DNA from: Calonectria ilicicola
Lineage: Eukaryota > Ascomycota > Sordariomycetes > Hypocreales > Nectriaceae
Direction of reading: 5' to 3'
DNA length: 64,000 nucleotides
Assembly (NCBI GenBank): GCA_020809705.1
Contig: CP085834.1
Coordinates: forward strand, 2,604,001 to 2,668,000
The position numbers and the translations under genes are program-made. How positions within the stretch are numbered: the stretch's first letter is position 1; every line of letters begins with the position of its first letter. Below the pieces are notes generated by a model. It ran no database searches. It saw nothing but the letters and a program-made list of their open reading frames with translations, and was not told where the DNA came from. Positions 23,139 through 34,304 of the stretch are shown one piece after another.

Positions 23139-24485
23139 ATGAACTCTCCCTCAGAGACCGCAACGCTCGAGGATAATTCTTCCTGGAGGGACGAAATGTA
23201 CGCTACACTCCCGGCGATCAACAGCACGCGCGATTTCGAGAAGTCAGACAAGGCTGAAGGCACTAGCGAAAAGATAGTGCCTCCTCCAGATGTCGGCGTC
23301 ATGCCCTGGATCCAGGTTGCTGGATCTTTCTGTCTCATGTTCGCCTCTTGGGGCACCGTTGTCTCATATGGCACTTTCCAGCAGTATTACACGAGCGGCG
23401 GCAGCATTGTAGATGAGAAATCATCCTCGACCATTGCATGGATCGGAAGTTTGCAAGCTTTTCTGCTCATGTTTGGCGCAGCCTTTACCGGAACTCTCTA
23501 CGACGCTGGCTACTTCCGTGTTATGATGTACATTGGCTCATTTTTGATGGTCTTTGGGCTCATGATGACCTCACTCGCCGACAAGTACTGGCAATTTATC
23601 CTTGCTCAGTCGATTTGCACGGGCAGCGGAATGGGTCTCATCGCCCTCGGAGCACTTGCGACACCAGGCACATGGTTTGTCAAACGCCGGGGTCTCGCTG
23701 TTGGATTGGGTAGCACTGGTGCATCCATTGGTGGCATCATTTTCCCCATTACCCTGCGACACCTCATTCCACAGATTGGCTTTGGTTGGGCGGTACGTGT
23801 CGTGGGATTCATTGTCCTGGCCGTTCTCATCCTTCCCCTGTCCATATCTCGACAACGCTTGCCAGCCAACAAGCGCAAAACCCTCATCGACTACAAGTCT
23901 CTCGCCCAAGTGGATTTTGGCCTCTACTTTCTCAGCATCTTCTTGGCCTTCTTGGGATTTTTTACGTTCTACACCTTTGTTGAGTCTTGGGCAATCTCCA
24001 TCAAACTAAACACTGACGGAGTTAAGCCATATTATATTCTGGCCATGGCCAACGGAGCCAGCAGCTTCGGTCGAATTCTTCCAAACTACCTGGCTGATAG
24101 ATTTGGCCCCCTCAATATTCAGGCGCCTGCTACGCTTGTCGCCGCCATCCTGGTCTTTACTTGGATTCCAGCTGAATCAATGGGCTCTGTCATCGCTATT
24201 GCAATTCTCTACGGCTTTTTCTCAGGAACTCTTGTCTCTGTTCCTCCTACTGCCATCGCTAGCATGACGGCCAATATGAACGAACTTGGCGGACGCATTG
24301 GAGTTATTTTTCTTGCTATGGCTTTTGGTTCATTAATTGGCAGTCCCGTCACCGGTGCGATTGTTCAGTCAGCTGGGTACGATAGCGCCAAGATTTATGC
24401 TGGTGTGGTCATGTTGGTCGCATCACTCGTCATGGCCGCGGCCAGGTTTACCAAGACGGGCCTCGTCCTTCGGGTCAAGGCTTAA
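23139..24485 (+). CDS. MFS transporter, monocarboxylate (SLC16-like) family
   Basis: Intronless, 448 residues. The ATG at 23139 is the first in frame. A hydrophilic N-terminus of about 50 residues is followed by twelve predicted membrane segments. Fungal MCT signature features are PWIQVAGSFCLMFASWG, VVSYGTFQQYY, AWIGSLQAFLL (TM2) and GSTGASIGGIIFPI (TM5). GRILPNYLADRFGPLN resembles the family's loop 8-9 motif. Members move monocarboxylates, riboflavin or unknown small molecules across the plasma membrane. It lies between the esterase and the NmrA-like gene and could export or import the product of this enzyme group, which is only an inference. Confidence 0.9.
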   Translation: MNSPSETATLEDNSSWRDEMYATLPAINSTRDFEKSDKAEGTSEKIVPPPDVGVMPWIQVAGSFCLMFASWGTVVSYGTFQQYYTSGGSIVDEKSSSTIAWIGSLQAFLLMFGAAFTGTLYDAGYFRVMMYIGSFLMVFGLMMTSLADKYWQFILAQSICTGSGMGLIALGALATPGTWFVKRRGLAVGLGSTGASIGGIIFPITLRHLIPQIGFGWAVRVVGFIVLAVLILPLSISRQRLPANKRKTLIDYKSLAQVDFGLYFLSIFLAFLGFFTFYTFVESWAISIKLNTDGVKPYYILAMANGASSFGRILPNYLADRFGPLNIQAPATLVAAILVFTWIPAESMGSVIAIAILYGFFSGTLVSVPPTAIASMTANMNELGGRIGVIFLAMAFGSLIGSPVTGAIVQSAGYDSAKIYAGVVMLVASLVMAAARFTKTGLVLRVKA

Positions 24486-25753
24486 ATAGTGAAAAAAGGA
24501 GAAGAAATAGTATTTATTACTGTAGGAGAAGGGAAATGCATAAGATGGGGACGGGGGTATCTGATGGGGAGGGCATTGGGTCGATTAAACGGCGTCTGCA
24601 TTGATATTTAGAGCGAAAAAGTTGTTCGGGATTTTCATGGCTATTGCATTGTAAAATAAAAAGAATAGAATAATATATGTCCACTGTCTTAACTTGTTAG
24701 GGTCCCATTATTTTAGGCTGTAGAGCTGCCATCTTTTCCTCTCATTCCCGAACTCTCTTCTAGATTGAGTTCCAACGTGCTCATCACCGCGAAGTGTGAC
24801 TTGCATATGGCATCATTGCAAATGAATTGGGACCATTGGTAATTTTTACCTGGATCATAGATGCCGAAGTCGTCATGCTCCTATGGGATACTTTGTACAC
24901 AGTGGGCCCACTTCGGTGACGAGTGCAGGATGACTATTTCCTAGTGATTGGCGGGGTGCTTCAGGATGAGAAATTGGAAAAAATGATATTACTGATCGGA
25001 AATTTCTGTAGCGTGTCAAAAAATAAGCCGCGGCCTTGGAAAGGAGGGGAATGCATGCATGGAGCAATTGGCAAGGTTACATAGGTAAAGCAAGCTAGCC
25101 AATGATGCTCACTTCGCGCCATCATATGCGATGCGATGCGCTCCTCTGCTTTAGGCTCAATAGATTGCAATCATTCTTCTTGGTCAAGTTAGTGCTGGTT
25201 TAAGTGCATTTAAAATGGATACAGGAATCCGATTACTGAACGGCAACGACTGACAAATCTACCATTTGCGCCTCTTTGCAACAAATTCCATTCCCCACGC
25301 GGCTGAACTAGAGCTAGAGGCTGGCATATTCCATTGGCCCGCAAGGACCTGACCAGGTATTCTTTTGTAAATTGCCAATCATGGAGCCTAACTAGGTGCG
25401 CCATGCAGACGACCCCGCCACGCTCACTTGCAACCCCGCGTGGTGCTTAGTCAATGCCAGTAGGTGAGCAAACCGCACTTGGACAAAAATGGCAATTTGA
25501 TGCCAAGTCTGAAAGCTCAGTTGGTTGGTGCTGGGTTGCTTGCTAATCGCAGAGGATGCACCCGATATGCATGCAACTTGCAAAATGTATAAAAGAAGGG
25601 TGACATCTTAGCAAAGCGGAATATCGGCACTCAGATACTACACTCCAGCGTCATTAATTCATCATCTCACTGTTCAATACAAAATTCCATTATTCGCACT
25701 ACTGGATCTTTTCCCCCCTTCCAACACATCTCGTCCAACAGCCGCAAAGAAAA
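24486..25753. other. Intergenic region with promoter of the NmrA-like gene
   Basis: About 1.27 kb. TATAAAA at 25588-25594 lies about 160 bp before the ATG at 25754, followed by a pyrimidine-rich leader ending AAAAATG. No coding region supported. Confidence 0.45.
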
Positions 25754-26716
25754 ATGTCACCAAAGCTTGTCACCATTGTTGGAGCCACTGGCCAGCAGGG
25801 CAAGGCAGTTATTGCTGCTTTCGCCAATAACCCTGCCTATCGCATTCGAGGACTCACCCGAAACCCAGATAGTGCATCAGCCAAGGCCCTCACGTCGCAG
25901 GGAATTGAAGTTGTCAAGGCGGACATTGGAGACCTAGACTCTCTCAAGTCGGCCTTTGCAGGCTCCAATGTTATCTACGCAGTTACAGACTTTTACGAGC
26001 CTTTCCAAAAGTATGGACCGCAAAAGGCAAAGGAGATTGAAATGCAGCAGGGCATCAACATGGCAAAGGCCGCCTCCGAGACTTCTACACTAGAACACTA
26101 CATTTGGAGCACTTTGCCGAGCGATACCAAGGAATTCCCAGTTCCCCATTTTGAGGGCAAGCACGCGGTTGACAACTTCATCAAGAAGGACGCTGCACTG
26201 CTAGCAAAGACAAGCTTCTTGATGATATGCTTTTACGCCAATAACCTGCAGCTGGCTTCGTTCCGACCGTACTGGATCGAGACTGCCAAGAAATATGTCC
26301 AATTTACCACTTACGGACCCGATACTCCCATTCCATTTATCGGCGAGGTCGCCAACGTCACGCCATTTGTGAAGGCAATCATCGAGAATCCTGAAGAGAC
26401 TAAGAACGGAACTATGATTATTGGCAGCGTGGGTACCTGGACAGCCAAAGAGTGGGTCGAGTCTTGGGCCAAGGTGCAAGGCGTTGAGGTGGAGATGGTC
26501 AAGATCCCGAAGCAGCAATATGATGCTTTGTGGCCGCTGCCCTATTGGGCTAACGAGTTCTCCCTCATGATGGATCTTTTCGAGGGTTATCCGATCTCTC
26601 AATGGATTGCTCCGGGGCAAAAGATTCTCACGGCGCAGACCTTGAAGATTACTGGATTTAGGACGTTGGAAGACTGGGCCAAGACGTGGGAGCTTCCGGC
26701 TTTATCCAAGATCTAA
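25754..26716 (+). CDS. NmrA-like NAD(P)-binding protein
   Basis: Intronless, 320 residues. The N-terminus TIVGATGQQGKAV is the NmrA/isoflavone-reductase glycine motif. RGLTRNPDSASAKAL matches the NmrA-family NADP phosphate-binding strand. HYIWSTLPSDTKEFPVPHFEGKHAVDNFI is the NmrA version of the active-site strand, with Lys but without YxxxK. NmrA itself senses NAD(P)+ and restrains a GATA factor in nitrogen repression; paralogues like this are either redox sensors or reductases, and sequence alone cannot separate these. It is preceded by a clear promoter. Confidence 0.9.
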   Translation: MSPKLVTIVGATGQQGKAVIAAFANNPAYRIRGLTRNPDSASAKALTSQGIEVVKADIGDLDSLKSAFAGSNVIYAVTDFYEPFQKYGPQKAKEIEMQQGINMAKAASETSTLEHYIWSTLPSDTKEFPVPHFEGKHAVDNFIKKDAALLAKTSFLMICFYANNLQLASFRPYWIETAKKYVQFTTYGPDTPIPFIGEVANVTPFVKAIIENPEETKNGTMIIGSVGTWTAKEWVESWAKVQGVEVEMVKIPKQQYDALWPLPYWANEFSLMMDLFEGYPISQWIAPGQKILTAQTLKITGFRTLEDWAKTWELPALSKI

Positions 26717-27604
26717 ATGCGATCCAGCAAAAATAATATTTCCTTTAAATTATAGCTTACAGTTTAGTGATTCCTATGTAGTATAATTCAATGCTTTTCT
26801 AATAGAACCTTTCGGTTCTCTTGTGGTGAATGGAGTAGAATTTGACTACAGCTTCCCAGCTTACATCTTTCTTTTTTTTTTTTTTTTTTTTTGGCGAACT
26901 GGAGATACCATTATCTTCATCATCTCATCACAATATGGAGTTGGGAGTCGTTGTAACAAGCCCCTGTTGGATAGATTGGGTGCCTAGGCTAATTAGTTGG
27001 TGCCACAATTAATATAATAGGCAGATGTGCCTGACCGTAATCGGCCCTAAAACGCCATGATAAAAAGGTGTGATGGCCTCGTTGGCCAACCTGACCGCTA
27101 GACCCCGCCGAGGCCGGCCGAATTGACATCAGCCCCCTGCGACGATCGCAAATTAAAACTCCGACGTCGGAGGAAGCTTTGTACAGCTGGAAGAGTGACT
27201 TTAAAGAGAGAGAGCACTCGTGGGGATGGCTCTGATATGGCCTCAAAGGAGAGATAGTGGCGGTCTGTGGCCACCCTGACCCGCGATACATATGTATTCC
27301 CATCAGATAAGATCATGGCTCCCAGATAACCAATTTTAGGGGACAAGGCCCCAAAAAATGGACACGTTTGTGCCCACTAACCGAGATCCACAGGGCTCCA
27401 GTTGCCCCAGTGTCCCCGTATTTTGGGCGCCGTTTTCGTTTTCGCCTTCGTCTTTGCCCACTGGGAAAACTATGTTCCGATCCGACACATACATGACATG
27501 ACCTACCATCGTACGAGAGGTTGTATTGTTTTGAAACCTGTCCCTCCCATCTTCAAAGACCAGACGCAAATGGTCGTTAATTGAACATTTATTCTCTCTC
27601 AAAA
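26717..27604. other. Intergenic region with T21 homopolymer
   Basis: Contains a run of 21 T at 26872-26892 and then about 700 bp before the next gene. Short frames overlap on both strands without domains. The 3' part should hold the promoter of the SDR at 27605. Confidence 0.45.
26872..26892. repeat. Poly-T homopolymer (21 T)
   Basis: A run of 21 T downstream of the NmrA-like gene. Such runs are prone to length variation. Confidence 0.9.
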
Positions 27605-28829
27605 ATGGCCAGTTTAACCATCCAGCTCGCCGTGGCTGGCGCCGTCATCGTTGCCGGCTTGACCTTTGGAATCCCGCTGTTCCTGGCCGAGTACTTTCCC
27701 TGGCAGTCTCTGTACAAGCAGCGCCATGGCAGACCGACTGTGACGACCAAGTCATACAAGGGCAGGACTGCTCTCATCACTGGCGCCAATGGTGCATTCG
27801 GCTCCAGGGCCGCCAAACTCTTTGCCCGCCGTGAGGTGGAGACGCTTGTGTTGGTGGATGTCAGGGATTGCGGGGGCGTCAAGCAGCAAATCGAAGAGGA
27901 GCTCAGTGCAGAGGGAAAAGACGTGCCCAACATTCTGGTTTGGCAAGCTGACTTGATGTCATTTGCTGGATGCCAGGAACTCGGAAAGAAGGCACGTGAG
28001 CTGAAGAACCTCGACCATGTCTTGATGACTGCCGGAATTCTCTCTTTCAAGCGCCAGGAGTCGCCCGAGGGATGGGAGACCTGTGAGTCCCTCTCCCCTT
28101 TTGCACAATTCGATTGCTGAACCAATTCTAACCATCACCTAAAATCCAACAGCCATCCAGGTCAATTTCCTGTCTGGCGCCCTCATTGCGCTACTTTTGC
28201 TGCCTTTGCTTAAATCATCACCCTCTAACCCCAACCCTCCTGTCCTGACCTTTGTTACCACCTTTGGCATTTATCCTTCCTCCTTCACCATGGGCATGCC
28301 AAAGCAAGGCTCTTATCTCAAGAAGCTCAGCAACAACAAGGATGGCATGGAGCAAGCCCACCAGTATGGTCGTTCCAAGGGTCTCCTTCTCTACTTTGCC
28401 CGTGAGCTAGCTGCCCGCGTTTCAGCTCAAGAGAAGGGCGCACGCAAAGTCACTATCAACAGTGCTGATCCTGGATCTGCTTGGACACCCCTCACAAACC
28501 CCAACCAGTCAAAGCTGATTCCCAGACTGATTATGAACTTTGGAGCCCGAGAGCCAGAAATCTGTGCTACTGCTTTAGTCAATGGAGTTTCAGCTTCTGC
28601 TGATGGTCACGGAAAGATCATGCAAGATTTTGACACCGCATCGTAAGTCTAGAAACCAAGTCGAGTGAGGTACCTGAGTTTGCGAAACTAACAACTGAAT
28701 GATAGATACCCACCTTTCATGGTGAGAGAGAGTGGTCGCAAGGCTCAGCAGCGTGTCTGGGAGGAGACGAAAGCCGAACTTGAGGCTAAGGTCCCCGAGG
28801 TCAAGGCTATCTATGAGATGTTGGGTTAA
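27605..28829 (+). CDS. Membrane-anchored short-chain dehydrogenase
   Basis: Three exons: 27605-28082, 28153-28642 and 28706-28829; introns of 70 and 63 nt; 363 residues. The N-terminal hydrophobic helix (about residues 4-28) suggests anchoring in a membrane, probably the ER. The Rossmann loop is TGANGAFGS, followed by LVLVDVRD. The joins give GWETSIQVNFLSG, the helix before the active-site strand, and DTASYPPF near the C-terminus. Y-G-R-S-K (in HQYGRSKG) supplies YxxxK. The Ser position falls in TFVTTFGIY, where Thr may replace it. INSADPGSAWT is the family PG motif. The substrate could be a lipid-like or retinol-like alcohol, which is inference from family resemblance. Confidence 0.87.
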
Positions 28830-29303
28830 TGGGTGGACGCGACTAATCTATGGATCTCACGCAGTTAGTGGTTGGCACAATAGTGCACAGATACGATGCA
28901 TCAACCAAAATGTCGGATGGCAGAACATCTCAAAATATGCATGAGGATTATGGTATCGGAATGGTCCCTTCCAAAAAACAGAAGCCCGGCATATACAAAA
29001 AAGTTAAGGGGTACTGGTCTTGGTAATTTAAATTGTTCTTAATCCTAAAATCCTCAAATAGCTGTAGGACGCCATGCTACCATCAACAAGCCATCACTAA
29101 ACAGCTCTAACATGAGCAGTACATAGAGAGCAGCCACAACGCTACACGAAAAATATATCCGAATGCAGCAATTTGACAAGCTAGAGCGGCATTATTTATC
29201 ATTACATATCCATCATTTAGTCCCCCAGACGTTAAATACATTAAAGAGAATCCAGCTTCGCATCTCAAGCACTCCATGGTTTGTTTCTCGCTAAATTTCA
29301 TGC
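28830..29303. other. Intergenic spacer between converging genes
   Basis: 3' flanks of the SDR (plus) and the 7-TM gene (minus). No other feature seen. Confidence 0.4.
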
Positions 29304-30599
29304 TCAAATCTGTTCTCCTTCATGAGACTTAAGTGAGCCTCTTGTTGGTCTGCGATTTGACTTCGGCTGAATTTCCGAAAGCTCAATATGTGACTGGCTG
29401 GCTGCATCCATATCATCGTCGGCAGTATCAAACAACGCGTCCGTACTATCTCTCCATCCTGAAGCCACTCTCGGTGATCCATCTTTGGCTTCGCTGTTCA
29501 TTGTCCGAACTTGTGAAATTTCATTTGTCACTGCTATCCCCCTTGTAGGTTCCCCAGATATTGGCATCTTATTGTTAGCGCTGATGGAAAACGTTCGTGC
29601 ATTCGGTCGCGCAGTCTCGTGTGTCGTCCATCGGTTCGTAGCAGAAGTTCGTGGAACGCTAGGCGCGACCCCAGCATTGAAGCCATTGTCAAAGTTACTC
29701 TCCGCATCGCGACGTAGATGCGACATCACCACACGAAAAGCGCCTTTAAATCCATGTGAAGACCCATCGCTTACATCTTTCTTGAATGCTCCATTGAGAT
29801 TAGACTGGGCCCCTGGACGCGAGGACTTCGCAATTCTCACGAGCTGATTGAGAACGGCAATTTCTATTTTGAGCTTGACGCTATATATAGCGCCTTTCAT
29901 GGCCACCTCGAGCGAGTAGTACCCCATGTACTCGACGGTAAGCATGGCGATATCCATCAAAATCAGGATCACATTTACCATGACCAGCTGTATCATGACA
30001 GAATGAATGTGCTGTTTGTAGGAAGGTTTGAGGAATCTGACAGTAGCCCATATGTAAATAATAGAAATGATGAGTTCTTGGATGCAAAACAAGGTCATCT
30101 GGATCTTCTCCATTATTCGATATCCTCGGAGAAAGTATTGAGGTGAGTGAGAGTTGGCGCCGTAAGTCAGCACTGTCGTCGGGATGTGAAGCGTGATGGC
30201 ATGCCAAATGATCATCACTAGGACTGCGCGAATTATCCAATTTTGGCGGACCATAAGATGAAGTCTTGAGTACAAAACTATGGATTGACCCGTAATCATG
30301 AGGTACCACCCCACTGTTATGATGCTGATTGTGACTTGGTACGATTGGATGACGCCGTATAGTTTGAGGACAACACCGAGCGAGTGCAGCAAAATGCCAT
30401 ATGTAGACAGAACCATGGACCAAAAGTATAGGCCCTGCTTCCGCTTGAATGACATGTAGATCAAAACGTTGAGCTCCACAATGTTGTACCAGGATACTCC
30501 TATAAAAGCGGCTATGGCCATGTGCTCGGCAATGTTGTCCAAGCCCAATGGCTTATTGGTCGTGCCATCCTCGGCTTCTCTCAATCGCAAGGAGTTCAT
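29304..30599 (-). CDS. Fungal seven-transmembrane protein (DUF7703-like)
   Basis: Intronless, 431 residues. About seven hydrophobic helices lie in the first 260 residues. The segment NIVELNVLIYMSFKRKQGLYFWSM and the later LVRIAKSS strand are ones I associate with the fungal DUF7703 integral membrane family. The C-terminal 170 residues are hydrophilic, Ser/Arg-rich and probably cytosolic, ending GSLKSHEGEQI. Such fungal 7-TM proteins are sometimes treated as receptor-like, but no ligand or G-protein link is shown here. The family name is from memory and not verified. Confidence 0.8.
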   Translation of the reverse strand: MNSLRLREAEDGTTNKPLGLDNIAEHMAIAAFIGVSWYNIVELNVLIYMSFKRKQGLYFWSMVLSTYGILLHSLGVVLKLYGVIQSYQVTISIITVGWYLMITGQSIVLYSRLHLMVRQNWIIRAVLVMIIWHAITLHIPTTVLTYGANSHSPQYFLRGYRIMEKIQMTLFCIQELIISIIYIWATVRFLKPSYKQHIHSVMIQLVMVNVILILMDIAMLTVEYMGYYSLEVAMKGAIYSVKLKIEIAVLNQLVRIAKSSRPGAQSNLNGAFKKDVSDGSSHGFKGAFRVVMSHLRRDAESNFDNGFNAGVAPSVPRTSATNRWTTHETARPNARTFSISANNKMPISGEPTRGIAVTNEISQVRTMNSEAKDGSPRVASGWRDSTDALFDTADDDMDAASQSHIELSEIQPKSNRRPTRGSLKSHEGEQI

Positions 30600-31541
30600 G
30601 ATGGCACCATTGATTTGGATGTAGTGGAACGCATCAATGGCATCGGGGCTTGAAGGCTAGAGTGGGCGAGTCTGCGTTTTTGGGTACTTTATTTCGCGAT
30701 AACAGCCTGCCAAAGGGGAATGGAATGAGGAATTCCAACAGGAATCTATTCCCTCAACCCTTGTTTATAGATAATTGCAGCTGCCTAGAATGCAACCCAA
30801 GTGACCTAAATGATGTGCAAGGCACGATAACCGGTACGACCCCGTGGGGAAGATGAGATTACCTTCGACGCACTCCACAAACACAAGTGTGGATCTCCAC
30901 GTGTCAACTCCCTGCAAAGGCATTGCTATACTCGGTTCTATTAACTTGCAATGACCGAGCAAGAGTGTAAGGCATTGCGTACCACCCATCGGCGGATGAT
31001 ACACGAGGTTGATTAGCGACCCCCCTACACTGGCCGGCATTCACCCGAGGTGGTATTGTGAAGTCTGGCAGACATCCCAAATGACCCCACCCGACAAAAT
31101 ATGTCCATAAGCGAGCCTATTTGGGCGAACACCGATGGCTTGGCATAAGATTAATACAATAAATCAAAACATGTCACTTTTTGTGGCACATCTCGATTAA
31201 TTTCGACCAACTGAGGGCATGACACCATCGCCGGAAGGGGATGGATTGGGTGCAGACCAACACATTGGGATTTATCCAGTTTCGGATAAATCTGACCTCG
31301 GGGTAAGAAAACACCGAGACAAAATTGCATGCGATTCCAGATATTTGTTCTCCGCCGTCTACATACGCACCCACGCTCACCAAAAAAACCCATGTTCATG
31401 GGCCAGCACTCCCAGCCACTTCTAGGATTTCTCCCTGGCGGCCAGCTTTCATCCCAAAAATCTCGAAAATTGTGTTTCGGCTTGCCCTTGTGCTGACTTC
31501 TCTTGTCTGGGAGATAAAAAAAGAAGGCAGGAAATTTCATG
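30600..31541. other. Intergenic region, no supported gene
   Basis: It carries the promoter of the minus-strand 7-TM gene and, at its right end, the downstream flank of a tRNA. Minus-strand frames here are uninformative and one overlaps the tRNA flank. Confidence 0.4.
31516..31522 (-). terminator. Poly-T RNA polymerase III terminator of tRNA-Ser
   Basis: Seven T residues on the minus strand about 20 nt after the tRNA 3' end, the usual Pol III stop signal. Confidence 0.75.
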
Positions 31542-31623
31542 CGACGTGGGCCTGATTTGAACAGACGCCTCCGAAGAGATATGATTTCTAGTCATACGCA
31601 TTAGACCACTCTGCCACCACGCC
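31542..31623 (-). tRNA. tRNA-Ser (anticodon AGA)
   Basis: An 82-nt minus-strand cloverleaf. The acceptor arm GGCGTGG pairs with CCACGTC (one G-U), with discriminator G. The anticodon stem TATGA/TCATA encloses the loop CTAGAAA, giving anticodon AGA for serine UCU codons. A long variable arm, CTC-TTCG-GAG, is the class II feature of tRNA-Ser. The T arm contains TTCAAAT and the D arm GGCAGAGTGGTC, the internal B and A boxes. No intron. Confidence 0.95.
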
Positions 31624-33506
31624 TTTAGCTTTGAACTTGTGGTGGCGATCGCTAACAGTTCTTCATTAAGCCACAGATAGTATGTGAATTATTCGAAGCG
31701 AAGTTAAGGCCATTCTTTGAAGATGAACCCAAATTCGAACTCCCATTGCCCTACGAATTAATTAAATGACAAAAGGAATCAGGTAATTCTCCTGGCTTTA
31801 TAATGCATCGCAGCAGAAGTTCACAAAGTTGAAGAACGGTGTGCGCACGCATGTTCTGCCTAGGAAGTACCTGCTCAGAGGACGGAATGCTAAATATATC
31901 AGCTTGAGGGCGGGAAATAAATATGACGCGTGCTTTATCGACAGCAACGTCATGAGTATTTGTGGTCATGATCTACTCAGCGCAGCCATCGTGGTTGAAA
32001 GTGGTCGGCCATCGGTGACAGTGTTAGCAGTGCCAAAAGAGAACATAAACGTCGAGTCTGATGAAGAGACCACTCGACTTTGAGCGAGATACTGCACAGA
32101 ATCCCTCCCTTTAATAATCATTTATACCTGGCTGGACAGATCAGAGATGTGCGATTTGTCAAGGTGGTATCTAAGAGAACGTTCCTGTGCATCGACTGAA
32201 AGAGTACTTATTCAGAGGCTAGTCGTTGAGAGTAACTTAGGAGTGAGCTCGATCTATTTTATGTGAAATAGTATCCATAGATCTCATGCTATATTTTAAT
32301 AGAATTAAAGGCAATTTCTGCAAGAGTAAATGTCTAATCCAACATGTCTTGAGTTGAGAACACTCTTCTTGGACCAAACTGACCCACCCACATGCACACG
32401 CCGCGGGCCGCACCATCATGGCCGGGGCGGGCCGAAACGTGGTATAATTTTTTATCAATGCTCTCAAATCATTAGAGAGGGCCAAGGCTTTAAGGCGTAT
32501 TCTTCACGATGACATCCTTAGAGACAGGTTAGCGTGTCGATTGTCTTGGTCAAGATGAATGACACAAGGACTAAGCCCAAGACTACTATAGCATTGTGGG
32601 GATAAACAAAAGTCCATCACTGGATTCACGTTTGAATAAGTAAGTGTATAGAATTGATTGGGCCATTTGTAAAGGTACGAGAGCACCTATGTGCTCTTGG
32701 ATTCAAAATGGTTTGTTGGAAAAATGGCTAAATATTGTGAAACACTTTAATCCCAGGGTTGATATTGGAAAGGGACTTCTTCCACGCACTACTTGAAAAC
32801 TGGATCTAAATATCGCCCTGAACAGATCATGGACTTAATCCCTGCTCTATGGGGAAATGATTCCTGCTTAGTAAACCCCCCTTAAACGAGTTCGTGCTTC
32901 AGTTAGCTTATCTTTTGCGCATTGGCCTGAGTGAGTACCCTGGAGTCGCACGTGCGTAAGCTACCCCCCCTGGTCCTGCTGGCGTCAGTCATCCAGGTCC
33001 CCGGCCAATCAACAAGACGGGCCTTTCGTCCTGAGTCGCATCAACTCGTGCAGTCTTACTGAAAGTAGTATTAAGCTTTGATCCAGTGTTTTGGCTAACC
33101 TGGAAAAAACGTGATGGTAGGATCTCGACTTTTTAGTGTTGGTACTTCACAAATGACTGGTATTTGAGAGGCGGGAAAATGAGCTGATAAATGGGCTCCG
33201 GGGAACAGGGAGCGGGTCTAGACTGGTCGGTCTAGATCAAATATGGTTCGCGCATCGCACATCACCAGATATCGGCTCGCTAACGAGTGTAGCCGAGTCT
33301 TCTAGTGCAAGCCACCAAAGAACGAGTAATGGCAAAGTTACATCGAGAACTATTGAAGCCACCAGGGGTATCGAAAATAAAGTCCAGAGGTCTACCACGA
33401 AATCAGAAAAAACAATCATCCAAACTTTTAATTCCTTTTTCAGATCCACTCGCCGTTGTCAACGCTCAACCGCCAACTCTGACCAACGTTGAAAAAAAAA
33501 AAAAAG
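31624..33506. other. Long intergenic region, no supported gene
   Basis: About 1.9 kb. One plus-strand frame ending at 32083 looks mildly protein-like but has no ATG start and no domain. The rest appears non-coding. A run of A residues sits immediately before the start codon at 33507. Confidence 0.4.
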
Positions 33507-34304
33507 ATGGCTGACTTCCTCGAAACAATTACAACCATCCTTGGAGGGGATGAAGCCAAACATGTCATGGACAGCCTGATTGGCGAAGAGGAAAGCAGAG
33601 AGGGCCAGCAGGTGGAAGGTGGAGGCTGTATCGGGGAAGATGTTCAGCATGGAATCGATACAAGCCTTCAAGAGATCCAACACATTGTGGAGAGATTTGA
33701 AGAGGGAGAGATGTCTGCCTCTGTGCAAGCACAGATTGTTGAGGAAGAGTGGAGAGAGCAGTTTGAGACCGAGAAGATGTGCACCAGCCACGAGACGTTT
33801 GGCACATTTGTCGGCGTGCAAATTGCCAAGGATGCGCTATTGACTGCGGCCATAAAGTCTTTAGAGAAGGTTGGTGCCTCTTTACCAGCTGGTGATGCTC
33901 GAGTCAGTATCATTCAGGCCATCAACAACGCAGCACCAACCATCAAAGACGCATTATATACGTGGTCCAAATGGCAAGCCGCCCACTACAACAACCGTGA
34001 AGAATACGGAAGCTTATCGATCGAGGGAGTATCCTTCTCCCTCTACCAAGAATTCTACACCACCATCTCTTCACTCGGCCGGAATCGCGACCAGCTACTG
34101 CCACTTCTCAACACAGCCAAGGAAGCCCAAAGCCTTGACGCTATCAAGGCACTGTTAGCGGCCCACTTGGAATATGTCCAGCGCATTGAAGTTGTCAGCA
34201 ACCAGATCGATTCCAATTTGACGGCTATGGCGACCGCCGGCTTACCAGCAAAGCTAGCTGAGATACAGGGTGCCTGTTCAACTTTGGTTGCGGCCAGTTC
34301 TTGA
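33507..34304 (+). CDS. Helical protein of unknown function
   Basis: Intronless, 265 residues. The ATG at 33507 follows a run of 14 A with one G; the in-frame TTG upstream is not a plausible start. There is no signal peptide or membrane helix. The composition is strongly helical and acidic at the N-terminus (EEESREGQQVEGG, VERFEEGEM, VEEEWREQFETEK), then amphipathic Ala/Leu-rich helices to the end. I do not recognise the family. It sits next to a broken HET gene and a few kilobases before an NLR gene, a context in which small helical proteins sometimes partner with NLRs. This is no evidence of such a role. Confidence 0.75.
   Translation: MADFLETITTILGGDEAKHVMDSLIGEEESREGQQVEGGGCIGEDVQHGIDTSLQEIQHIVERFEEGEMSASVQAQIVEEEWREQFETEKMCTSHETFGTFVGVQIAKDALLTAAIKSLEKVGASLPAGDARVSIIQAINNAAPTIKDALYTWSKWQAAHYNNREEYGSLSIEGVSFSLYQEFYTTISSLGRNRDQLLPLLNTAKEAQSLDAIKALLAAHLEYVQRIEVVSNQIDSNLTAMATAGLPAKLAEIQGACSTLVAASS

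Noticed and set aside
31151..31540. Minus-strand frame adjacent to the tRNA
   Set aside because: No recognisable domain, and its start lies in the tRNA's 3' flank.
31829..32083. Plus-strand frame that reads slightly protein-like
   Set aside because: It starts with TTG, has no ATG start, no promoter or domain, and lies in a long non-coding stretch. It may be a relic, but I cannot support a gene.
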